A DNA stretch of 6,087 bases from an uncultured Anaerovibrio sp. (GCA_900768695.1 CAAGDY010000488.1:1-6087); one strand, 5' to 3'. Positions 1 through 5,204 are shown, numbered from the stretch's first letter. The notes: generated by a model from the letters alone, not told the origin. Numbers and translations are program-made.

Positions 1-338
1 GCATTATTGATGGCTTTATGATTCAGGGCGGCGATCCTACCGGCACCGGCATGGGCGGCCCTGGCTACACCATCGAGGACGAGTTCAGGCCTGATTTGAA
101 GCATGAGAGCGAGGGTATTTTGTCCATGGCAAATACCGGCCGTCCTCACACCGGCGGCTCCCAGTTCTTTATCACCCTGGATGCAACTCCTTGGCTGGAT
201 GGTAAACATACCGTGTTCGGCAAGGTTATCAAGGGGATGGAGGTTGTCCGCGAGATTGGTCACGTAAAGACCGGCATGCAGGACAGGCCGGTTCATGATG
301 TGGTAATCAACAAGATTACCATTAAGGCCGCAGAGTAA
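1..338 (+). CDS. Cyclophilin-type peptidyl-prolyl cis-trans isomerase, 5'-truncated by window edge
   Basis: The reading frame is open from base 3 to the TAA at 336-338. The true start lies upstream of the window, so the internal Met at 18 is not a start. The enzyme catalyses cis-trans isomerisation of X-Pro peptide bonds and helps protein folding. Visible cyclophilin landmarks, in order, are DGFMIQGGDPTGTG with the Phe-Met-x-Gln active-site strand, the GGPGY turn, SMANTGRPHTGGSQFFIT (conserved Ala and Phe of the proline pocket), and WLDGKHTVFGKV (the Trp-Leu-x-x-x-His cluster). The FHR catalytic arginine would be just outside the window. The visible 112 residues are roughly the C-terminal two thirds of a single-domain bacterial cyclophilin. 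Whether the protein is cytoplasmic or exported cannot be judged without the N-terminus. The next gene begins within its stop codon, so the two are probably cotranscribed. Family assignment is very safe; the exact symbol (ppiA/ppiB) is left open. Confidence 0.95.
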   Translation, partial: IIDGFMIQGGDPTGTGMGGPGYTIEDEFRPDLKHESEGILSMANTGRPHTGGSQFFITLDATPWLDGKHTVFGKVIKGMEVVREIGHVKTGMQDRPVHDVVINKITIKAAE

Positions 339-643
339 TGGAGAAAGAAACTGCCCCGGTTTCCTGCAGGGAAGCCGGGGCTTATACTTATATTCTTGAA
401 TGCAGTGATGGCACGCTGTATACAGGCTACACGGTAAATCTTGCTCATCGCCTTGCCATGCACAATGCAGGAAAGGCCAGCAGGTGTACCCGTTGCCGCC
501 TGCCGGTAAGGCTGGTGTACTATGAGAGCTTTGCCACAAAAAGCGAGGCTATGCGAAGGGAATGTGCCATCAAAAAGCTGACTCGGAGCCAGAAGCTGGA
601 GCTGATTGCCGGAGCAGGAGAAACAGGGGAAGGCTTCTCCTAG
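338..643 (+). CDS. GIY-YIG domain protein, UPF0213/YhbQ-like
   Basis: This 101-residue protein is essentially one GIY-YIG domain. YTYIL (residues 16-20) and LYTGYT (27-32) stand for the GIY and YIG strands. HRLAMHN carries the expected catalytic Arg (R38), and SEAMRRECAIKKL carries the expected metal-binding Glu (E70). The block TRCRLPVRLVYYE (51-63) is typical of the UPF0213/YhbQ branch. That family is small, stand-alone and linked to nucleic-acid cleavage or repair, but its physiological role is poorly defined, so no symbol is given. ATG 338 overlaps the preceding TAA (TAATG), with AAGG at 324-327 as a weak ribosome binding site. This suggests translational coupling to the isomerase gene. 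There is no other start codon before the domain. The first 15 residues are an extension encoded largely by a strong hairpin (353-381). Residue 50 is Cys where I would expect Tyr (usual YTR), making a C-x-x-C with C53. The gene's end forms the stem of a terminator. Confidence 0.88.
   Translation: MEKETAPVSCREAGAYTYILECSDGTLYTGYTVNLAHRLAMHNAGKASRCTRCRLPVRLVYYESFATKSEAMRRECAIKKLTRSQKLELIAGAGETGEGFS
353..381 (+). other. Strong hairpin in the 5' end of the GIY-YIG gene
   Basis: Bases 353-365 (GCCCCGGTTTCCT) pair with 369-381 (GGGAAGCCGGGGC) around a 3-nt loop. That gives 13 consecutive pairs, with G-U wobbles only at 360/374 and 365/369. It begins 15 nt after the GIY-YIG start codon and 14 nt after the isomerase stop. 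The sequence after it (TTATACTTATATT) is U-rich but has no clean T-run. It could be a leaky terminator or attenuator, or an mRNA 3'-end stabiliser for the isomerase message. The structure is seen directly; the role is inferred. Confidence 0.6.
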
Positions 644-650
644 TTTTTTT
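616..650 (+). terminator. Rho-independent terminator overlapping the GIY-YIG stop codon
   Basis: A stem ends at 641 and is followed, two bases later, by seven T residues (644-650). Two alternative stems share the same 3' arm TTCTCCT (635-641). One uses AGGAGAA (616-622), perfect 7 bp with a 12-nt loop. The other uses AGGGGAA (625-631), 7 bp with one G-U and a 3-nt loop. The 3' arm includes the first base of the TAG stop (641-643). It separates the isomerase/GIY-YIG unit from the his operon, whose -35 box begins at 652, right after the T-run. Confidence 0.7.
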
Positions 651-651
651 G

Positions 652-680
652 TTGACGAATCAGGTTGTATGTGTTATTAT
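652..680 (+). promoter_or_regulatory. Extended -10 sigma-A promoter for the his operon
   Basis: The -35 box TTGACG (652-657, five of six to TTGACA) is separated by exactly 17 nt from the -10 box TATTAT (675-680, five of six to TATAAT). TG at 672-673 gives the extended -10 form TGtTATTAT. Transcription should start near 686-688, leaving a leader of about 60 nt before hisG. The leader is AT-rich and too short for a T-box riboswitch, and it has no run of His codons. Control is therefore more likely by a repressor than by attenuation. Confidence 0.8.
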
Positions 681-694
681 GTTATACGTTAATA
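675..694 (+). promoter_or_regulatory. Candidate operator overlapping the his -10 box
   Basis: This is an imperfect 20-nt palindrome with TATTA at 675-679 and TAATA at 690-694, and a self-complementary TATA (683-686) at its centre. It covers the -10 hexamer and the predicted transcription start, where a bound repressor would block RNA polymerase. AT-rich promoters give such symmetry by chance fairly often, so this is a weaker candidate than the palindrome downstream. Confidence 0.3.
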
Positions 695-713
695 CTTTAA
701 TGAGATAAAGAAT
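692..713 (+). promoter_or_regulatory. Candidate his operator palindrome just after the transcription start
   Basis: CTTTA (695-699) and TAAAG (706-710) are perfect inverted repeats around a 6-nt centre. AT (692-693) and AT (712-713) extend the symmetry after one mismatched pair. It lies about 5 to 26 nt after the predicted start, a usual place for a repressor site. TrpR-family histidine repressors (YerC/HisR) are known regulators of his operons in Bacillota and are one possible ligand. I cannot confirm that this matches their motif. In RNA the same region, with CGTTA (687-691) facing TAACG (724-728), could form only a weak AU-rich fold. Confidence 0.45.
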
Positions 714-747
714 GAAATTAAAATAACGATTTGATGGAGGCGCACTG

Positions 748-1419
748 ATGACTTCTAACAATATGGACTATATTACGATTGCACTGCCAAAGGGCAAGCT
801 GTTCGGCCTGTCGGCTGATTTGCTGGCCAAGGTGGGCTATACGGCAGAGGATTTGAGTGAGAAGTCCCGCAAGCTGGTTATCACCAATGAGGAAAAAAAG
901 ATAAAGTTTATCATCAGCAAGACTGCCGATGTGCCTACTTATGTGGAGTATGGCGCGGCAGACATTGGCATTATCGGCAAGGATGTACTGACTGAATCAG
1001 GTATGGATGTGTACGAGCTTTTGGATTTGGGCTTTGGCCGCTGTCATCTGATGATGGCTGTTCACAAGGAGCATAAGCGCCCGAAGCTGACGGATTATGC
1101 CCATACCCGCGTGGCAACCAAGTTTCCCCATATTGCAGAGAAGTTCTTCAACAGCAAGGGCATGCAGATGGAGTATATCAAGCTGAACGGCTCCATTGAG
1201 CTGGGGCCTATCGTGGGCCTGTCCGAGAGCATTGTGGACATTGTGGAAACAGGTACGACCCTGCGGGAAAACAATCTTGAGGAGATTGCCTATATTATGG
1301 ATGCTACGGCCCGCCTGATTTGCAACCGTGTCAGCTTCAAGCTGAAATTTGACAGGATTCATCAGCTGACCGAGGATTTGAAGCAGATTTTGGAGCTGGC
1401 GAAGGAGGAAAAGCTATGA
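748..1419 (+). CDS. hisG: ATP phosphoribosyltransferase, short form
   Basis: HisG catalyses the first committed step of histidine synthesis, joining ATP and PRPP to give phosphoribosyl-ATP in the cytoplasm. The 223 residues match the short form, which lacks the C-terminal ACT-like regulatory domain of the roughly 290-300 residue long form. Landmarks are ITIALPKGKL near the N-terminus (residues 9-18), YGAADIGIIGKD (68-79), RVATKFP (121-127), and the HisG signature ELGPIVGLSESIVDIVETGTTL at 151-172, whose ETGTTL loop binds PRPP. GGAGG at 736-740 lies 7 nt before ATG 748, which fixes that start over the Met at codon 6. Short HisG enzymes are known to need the HisRS-like subunit HisZ for activity and feedback control by histidine. 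hisZ usually sits beside hisG but is absent here, because the promoter is immediately upstream. The stop overlaps the hisD start by 4 nt (ATGA). Confidence 0.97.
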   Translation: MTSNNMDYITIALPKGKLFGLSADLLAKVGYTAEDLSEKSRKLVITNEEKKIKFIISKTADVPTYVEYGAADIGIIGKDVLTESGMDVYELLDLGFGRCHLMMAVHKEHKRPKLTDYAHTRVATKFPHIAEKFFNSKGMQMEYIKLNGSIELGPIVGLSESIVDIVETGTTLRENNLEEIAYIMDATARLICNRVSFKLKFDRIHQLTEDLKQILELAKEEKL

Positions 1420-2753
1420 GAATCGTTAATGTAAAGGATATGGGGCTGAGTGCCGTTGAGAAGCTGCTGAAAAAGCCGGCCTTTGATCAGGTGGAGCTGA
1501 ATCCCCGCATCCGGGAGGCAAATAAGCAGCTTTTTGGTGAGGATTTGACAGCCGCCCAGATTGTGGACAAAATCGTTGGCGATGTGCGCCGTGACGGCGA
1601 TGCGGCGGTTATTAAATACACGAAGCTGATTGACAGGACGGAGTTTGCACCGGAGGAATTTCTGGTGACGGAGGCCGAGTATGAGGCTGCCTACAGGGAG
1701 GCCGATGCCGATGTGGTCGCTTCCCTGAAGAAAGCGGCAGAGAATGTGCGGCAGTACCATCAGGAGCAGAAGCCAAATTCCTGGATGACCTACCGTGACC
1801 ACGGCTCTATTCTGGGCCAGTCCGTGATTCCGCTGGACAGGGTGGGAATCTACGTGCCGGGCGGTACAGCGGCCTATCCTTCCTCCGTTATCATGAATGC
1901 CATGCCGGCCGTGGTGGCAGGTGTCAGGGAAATCATCATGATGGTGCCACCGAAAAATGGCAAAATCAATCCTTATGTGCTGGTAGCGGCCAGGGAAGCC
2001 GGTGTGTCAAAAATCTTCAAGATTGGCGGCGCCCAGGCGATTGCGGCCATGGCCTTCGGCACGGAAACCATTCCGCGGGTGGACAAGATTACCGGCCCTG
2101 GCAATATTTTTGTTACGCTGGCTAAAAAGGCCGTGTATGGCCACTGCGATATTGATATGCTGGCAGGCCCGAGCGAGATTCTGATTGTGGCAGACAGGAC
2201 TGCTGACCCTGCCTATACCGCGGCTGATATGCTCAGCCAGGCAGAGCATGATATGCTGGCCTCCAGCATTGTGATTACCGATAGTGCGGAGCTGGCAGGC
2301 AAGGTGGCAGAGGAGGCAGAGAAGCAGCTGAAGGAGCTGCCGCGGGAGGAAATCACCCGTGCTTCCCTTGACAGGAATGGACTGATTATCATTGCCGAGG
2401 ATATTATGCAGGCTGTGGAGCTGGCCAATGTATCTGCCCCGGAGCATATGGAAATCCTGACGGAGCAGCCATTCCAGCTGCTGCCGTATGTGCGCCATGC
2501 AGGTGCAGTCTTCCTGGGGGCGTATTCCCCGGAGCCATTGGGAGATTATTTTGCGGGACCGAACCATGTACTGCCTACCGGCGGCACGGCGCGTTATTAT
2601 TCTGTGCTGAATGTAGAAACCTTTATGAAGCGTACCAGCATTATTTCCTATACACAGGCACAGCTTGATGCTGTCAGTGAGGATGTTATCCGTCTGGCGG
2701 AGGCGGAGGGCCTGCAGGCTCACGCCAACGCTGTAAGGCTGAGAAAGCTGTGA
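1416..2753 (+). CDS. hisD: Histidinol dehydrogenase
   Basis: HisD oxidises L-histidinol to L-histidine in two NAD-dependent steps, the last two of the pathway. At 445 residues it is the normal length. Visible motifs are RVGIYVPGGTAAYPSSV (142-158), ITGPGNIFVTLAKK (225-238), DMLAGPSEI (247-255), SQAEHD (274-279), SAPEHME (340-346) and PLGDYFAGPNHVLPTGG (374-390). By analogy with the E. coli enzyme, the zinc ligands are Q275, H278, D377 and H436, and the catalytic pair is E343-H344. All are present, so the enzyme looks fully functional. ATG 1416 overlaps the hisG TGA, with GGAGG at 1404-1408 placed 7 nt upstream, implying coupled translation. It is followed by the only long gap of the operon, 139 nt before hisC. 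Confidence 0.98.
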   Translation: MRIVNVKDMGLSAVEKLLKKPAFDQVELNPRIREANKQLFGEDLTAAQIVDKIVGDVRRDGDAAVIKYTKLIDRTEFAPEEFLVTEAEYEAAYREADADVVASLKKAAENVRQYHQEQKPNSWMTYRDHGSILGQSVIPLDRVGIYVPGGTAAYPSSVIMNAMPAVVAGVREIIMMVPPKNGKINPYVLVAAREAGVSKIFKIGGAQAIAAMAFGTETIPRVDKITGPGNIFVTLAKKAVYGHCDIDMLAGPSEILIVADRTADPAYTAADMLSQAEHDMLASSIVITDSAELAGKVAEEAEKQLKELPREEITRASLDRNGLIIIAEDIMQAVELANVSAPEHMEILTEQPFQLLPYVRHAGAVFLGAYSPEPLGDYFAGPNHVLPTGGTARYYSVLNVETFMKRTSIISYTQAQLDAVSEDVIRLAEAEGLQAHANAVRLRKL

Positions 2754-2762
2754 AGGCGGTGC

Positions 2763-2821
2763 CTGCGCTGTCAGGCTGTGGAGGCTTCGGCCGATGTCTG
2801 CGCTGTTAGTCTGTGGAGGCT
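2763..2821 (+). repeat. Imperfect tandem duplication in the hisD-hisC gap
   Basis: The 24-nt unit at 2763-2786 recurs at 2798-2821 with 22 of 24 bases identical (differences at 2772/2807 and 2775/2810). Both copies contain CTGTGGAGGCT, each with a GGAGG Shine-Dalgarno-like core (2780-2784 and 2815-2819). The period of 35 nt is not a multiple of three, so the copies fall in different reading frames and do not form a protein repeat. The first copy overlaps a small stem, GCCTG (2761-2765) with CAGGC (2772-2776). The simplest origin is a local duplication in non-coding DNA. Confidence 0.7.
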
Positions 2822-2874
2822 GTGCGGCAGTGCTGATTGCCGCAGGCGGCCGGATTGATTGGATGATGTTTTGA
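2794..2874 (+). CDS. Possible 26-residue small protein between hisD and hisC
   Basis: An ATG at 2794 opens 26 codons ending in TGA (2872-2874). It is preceded by a perfect GGAGG at 2780-2784 with a 9-nt spacer, so ribosome loading is plausible. The peptide starts MSALLVCGGCAAVLIAAGG and ends in IDWMMF. It has a hydrophobic stretch and a C-G-G-C motif, and would be short for a membrane segment. I do not recognise it. The ORF spans the second copy of the tandem repeat and a hairpin, and it ends 18 nt before hisC. If translated, it could relay ribosomes toward hisC. Chance is the main alternative: a duplicated GGAGG in stop-poor DNA easily makes such an ORF. Confidence 0.2.
   Translation: MSALLVCGGCAAVLIAAGGRIDWMMF
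2823..2844 (+). other. Hairpin in the hisD-hisC gap
   Basis: TGCGGCA (2823-2829) pairs perfectly with TGCCGCA (2838-2844) around an 8-nt loop. No T-run follows, so it is not a standard intrinsic terminator. Transcription of hisC from the hisG promoter should continue through it. It may be an mRNA processing or stability element within the operon, or chance in a GC-rich stretch. Confidence 0.45.
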
Positions 2875-2892
2875 TGAGGGCGGGAGAGTTAT

Positions 2893-3969
2893 ATGAAGAT
2901 AAAAAAGCTGAGATATAGAAGCAAGCTGGGCGAAATGCCATCCTACGATGTTGTCGAGCGTGAATGGAAAATCAAGGTAAACGCCAATGAGTGCGGCCTG
3001 AACCTGCCGCCTATGGTGGAGGACAGGGTAATGGGCAGGCTGAGTCGCGTTGCCTTTAACCGCTATCCAAATGAAGAGATAGAGCAGCTTATGGAGGCTA
3101 TTGCCGCCAACTATGGCCTGCAGAAGGAAAATGTCCTTCTGGGCAATGGCTCCAGCGAGATTATTGAAAAGCTGTTTTTTGCCTTTGGTGGCAGGAATCT
3201 GACGATTGCCTACCCGCAGCCATCCTTTTCCATGTACCGTATTTATGCCAAGGCCGCAGAGGCACGTACTGTCGTGATTGAGCTTGACCAGGAGGACTTC
3301 AGCCTGAATGTGCGTCAGTTCATCCAGAAGGTAAATGATTCCAAGGCCTCGCTGGCTGTGGTGTGCAACCCGAATAATCCTACGGGCAATGCCCTGACAC
3401 TGGAGCAGATTGAGGATATTGCCCAGCATACCAGCTGTGCCCTGCTGATTGACGAGGCCTATGTGGAGTTTTATGGACAGTCTGCGGCATGCCTTTTGAA
3501 AAAATATCCGAAGCTGCTGGTGGCGCGTACCTTCTCCAAGGCCTATGGCCTGGCCTCTATCCGTTGCGGCTACCTGCTGGGCGATGCGTCTGTCATCAGC
3601 ATGGTGAGCAAGACATACATGCCTTATCACATGAACATGCTTACACTGGTGACTGCTGATACTGTTTTTCAGATGCGGGACGAGTATGTGCCGCGCATCC
3701 AGCAGATGATTGCGGAGCGAAACCGCATGTCGGAGCAGTATGCTTCACTGCCGGGCTTTCAGGTATATCCTTCCCAGACGAATTTTATTCTGGTGCGTTA
3801 TCCTCTGGCAGAGGAGCTGAATGAGGCGCTGGCGGCACAGGGAATCGGCCTGCGCTGTTTTGGCAGTGCGGCTGGGCTGGAAAACTGCCTGCGTATCTCC
3901 ATGGGCACGCGGGAGGAAAACGATGCCGTGTTTGCGGCAGTAAAGGCTTTTGCAGAAAGGGAGGCCTGA
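2893..3969 (+). CDS. hisC: Histidinol-phosphate aminotransferase
   Basis: HisC transfers an amino group from glutamate to imidazole-acetol phosphate, giving histidinol phosphate. It is a PLP enzyme of fold type I, aminotransferase class I/II. Its 358 residues are normal for the family. Landmarks are the N-ANEC segment near residue 30, GNGSSEII (84-91) at the PLP phosphate, NPNNPTG (159-165), DEAY (187-190), and ARTFSKAYGLASIRCGY with Schiff-base lysine K216 and phosphate-contacting R224. LRISMGT near the C-terminus carries the substrate-carboxylate/phosphate arginine R334. ATG 2893 is the first start after an in-frame TGA (2875-2877), and GGGAG at 2882-2886 lies 6 nt upstream. The 139-nt gap before it holds a duplication but no recognisable promoter, so it is probably read from the hisG promoter. 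HisC-like enzymes can also act on aromatic keto acids, but the operon position settles the main role. Confidence 0.96.
   Translation: MKIKKLRYRSKLGEMPSYDVVEREWKIKVNANECGLNLPPMVEDRVMGRLSRVAFNRYPNEEIEQLMEAIAANYGLQKENVLLGNGSSEIIEKLFFAFGGRNLTIAYPQPSFSMYRIYAKAAEARTVVIELDQEDFSLNVRQFIQKVNDSKASLAVVCNPNNPTGNALTLEQIEDIAQHTSCALLIDEAYVEFYGQSAACLLKKYPKLLVARTFSKAYGLASIRCGYLLGDASVISMVSKTYMPYHMNMLTLVTADTVFQMRDEYVPRIQQMIAERNRMSEQYASLPGFQVYPSQTNFILVRYPLAEELNEALAAQGIGLRCFGSAAGLENCLRISMGTREENDAVFAAVKAFAEREA
3959..3964 (+). promoter_or_regulatory. Ribosome binding site that fixes the hisB start
   Basis: GGGAGG ends 6 nt before ATG 3971 and is embedded in the last codons of hisC. It selects ATG 3971 over the in-frame TTG at 3950, which lies upstream of this site and has no comparable signal. 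The encoded N-terminus from 3971 also aligns with where imidazoleglycerol-phosphate dehydratases normally begin. Confidence 0.85.
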
Positions 3970-3970
3970 C

Positions 3971-4561
3971 ATGAGAAGCGCTAATATTATCCGTGAAACC
4001 AGGGAAACTAGGATTGACCTGACTGTTGACCTTGACGGGACAGGCCGTGGCGATATCTCCAGCGGCATTGGCTTCTTTGACCACATGCTGAACCTTTTTA
4101 CATCGCATGGACGCTTTGATATGGTGCTGAACTGCGACGGTGATATCGAGGTGGATGGGCATCATTCTGTGGAGGATATCGGCATTGCGCTGGGGCAGGC
4201 GGTGCGGAAGGCGCTGGGGGACAAAAAGGGCATAACCCGCTATGGCACCTTTTTTCTGCCTATGGATGAAACACTGGTGATGGTGTCGCTGGATATCAGT
4301 GGCCGACCGTTTCTCGTGTATGATGCAGGCGGAGCTATGGCGCCGATGATTGGGCAGTATGATACGGAGCTGACGGAGGAGTTTCTGCGGGCCTTTGCCT
4401 TCAATGCGGGGATTACCCTCCATGTCAGGGTGATGTATGGAACCAATTCCCATCATAAGGTGGAGGCGATTTTCAAGGCACTGGGACATGCTCTGCACGA
4501 TGCTGTCAGGATTAACCCGGAAGCCTCCAATGAAATTCCGTCCACCAAGGGCATGCTGTGA
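3971..4561 (+). CDS. hisB: Imidazoleglycerol-phosphate dehydratase, monofunctional
   Basis: HisB removes water from imidazole glycerol phosphate to give imidazole-acetol phosphate, using a di-manganese centre. From ATG 3971 it is 196 residues, the normal length of the stand-alone enzyme. There is no N-terminal HAD phosphatase domain of the kind seen in bifunctional E. coli HisB. Motifs are GIGFFDHML (32-40, metal ligand H38), DGHHSVED (62-69, with H64, H65 and E68), GTNSHHKVEAIFKALG (157-172, with H161, H162 and E165) and the C-terminal IPSTKG (189-194). The internal duplication of the fold is visible as the two HH-x-x-E motifs. It starts one base after the hisC stop. Because the phosphatase domain is missing, a separate histidinol-phosphate phosphatase (PHP type or HAD type) must be encoded elsewhere. 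Confidence 0.97.
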   Translation: MRSANIIRETRETRIDLTVDLDGTGRGDISSGIGFFDHMLNLFTSHGRFDMVLNCDGDIEVDGHHSVEDIGIALGQAVRKALGDKKGITRYGTFFLPMDETLVMVSLDISGRPFLVYDAGGAMAPMIGQYDTELTEEFLRAFAFNAGITLHVRVMYGTNSHHKVEAIFKALGHALHDAVRINPEASNEIPSTKGML

Positions 4562-4597
4562 TATATGCCGGAAAAGGCGTTAGGAGGCAGGCAATAG

Positions 4598-5203
4598 ATG
4601 ATTGCAGTTATAGATTATGGCGTAGGCAACCTGTTCAGCGTGGAAAAGGCGCTTTTGCAGTTTGCTGATGATGTAGTGCTAACGGGAGATGAAGAGCTTA
4701 TCCTGTCGGCAGACAAGCTGGTACTGCCGGGGGTTGGCGATTTTGGCGAGTGCATGAGCAACCTGGAGGCTACGGGGCTGATTCCCGCTATCAGGCGGAA
4801 AATTGCAGATGGTACACCGCTTTTGGGCATCTGCATCGGTGAGCAGATTCTGTTCGAGGGTAGTGAGGAATCACCAGGTGCCAAGGGCCTGGGGATTTTC
4901 AAGGGCATGGTGCGCCGCATTAATGCGCCGGGGCTGAAGGTTCCGCACATGGGCTGGAACTCTGTGAATTTTTCGGAGCCGCGGCATCCTTTGTTCAGAA
5001 ATCTGGGGGAGCATCCGTATTTTTACTTTGTACACAGCTATCATTGCGTGCCGGAGGACGGCAGCATTATTACGGCTGTTACGGAGTACGGCGAGCAGCT
5101 TACGGCGGCCGTGGCAAGGGATAATGTGATGGCAACCCAGTTTCATCCGGAAAAATCCGGTGATGTGGGACTGCAGGTTTTGAAGAATTTTATTGAGCTG
5201 TGA
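4598..5203 (+). CDS. hisH: Imidazole glycerol phosphate synthase, glutamine amidotransferase subunit
   Basis: HisH hydrolyses glutamine and channels ammonia to HisF, which forms IGP and AICAR from PRFAR. It is a class I (triad) glutamine amidotransferase of 201 residues, the usual length. Visible are the N-terminal IAVIDYGVGNLFSVEKAL, LVLPGVGDFGECM (41-53), the nucleophile elbow LLGICIGEQILFEGSEE with C79, PHMGWN (116-121) at the HisF interface, YFVHSYH (143-149), and QFHPEKSG with H183 and E185. The complete Cys-His-Glu triad is present. One unusual point is E82, where the family normally reads G-M-Q directly after the nucleophile elbow (GICLGMQ). AGGAGG at 4582-4587 lies 10 nt before ATG 4598. 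The 36-nt gap after hisB has no terminator or promoter. Confidence 0.96.
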   Translation: MIAVIDYGVGNLFSVEKALLQFADDVVLTGDEELILSADKLVLPGVGDFGECMSNLEATGLIPAIRRKIADGTPLLGICIGEQILFEGSEESPGAKGLGIFKGMVRRINAPGLKVPHMGWNSVNFSEPRHPLFRNLGEHPYFYFVHSYHCVPEDGSIITAVTEYGEQLTAAVARDNVMATQFHPEKSGDVGLQVLKNFIEL

Positions 5204-5204
5204 T

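Noticed and set aside
687..747. T-box riboswitch or His leader peptide ahead of hisG
   Set aside because: The leader is only about 60 nt, with no T-box-like stem set or antiterminator sequence, no terminator before hisG and no run of His codons.
2007..2723. 238-codon open frame on the minus strand opposite hisD
   Set aside because: It is the reverse shadow of conserved HisD motifs and has no independent support.
2759..2809. GTG-started 16-codon ORF across the first repeat copy
   Set aside because: It has a weak start and only poor ribosome binding context, is very short, and the duplication alone explains the open frame.
2850..2892. Internal promoter for hisC
   Set aside because: TTGATT/TTGATG-like -35 sequences are present, but no -10 box lies at a usable spacing before the hisC start.
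2806..3630. 274-codon open frame on the minus strand opposite hisC
   Set aside because: It is antisense to a clear aminotransferase with no ribosome binding site or recognisable domain; long shadow frames are expected in such genes.
3950..3970. TTG start for hisB, seven codons upstream
   Set aside because: It lies inside hisC, upstream of the GGGAGG that serves ATG 3971, and would add residues not expected in the family.
3785..4498. 237-codon open frame on the minus strand opposite hisC/hisB
   Set aside because: It is antisense to two conserved genes, with a His/Pro-rich shadow composition and no ribosome binding site seen.
4565..4597. Ten-codon ORF (MPEKALGGRQ) ending directly at the hisH start
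   Set aside because: It has no ribosome binding site of its own and contains the hisH one; it is too short to separate from chance.
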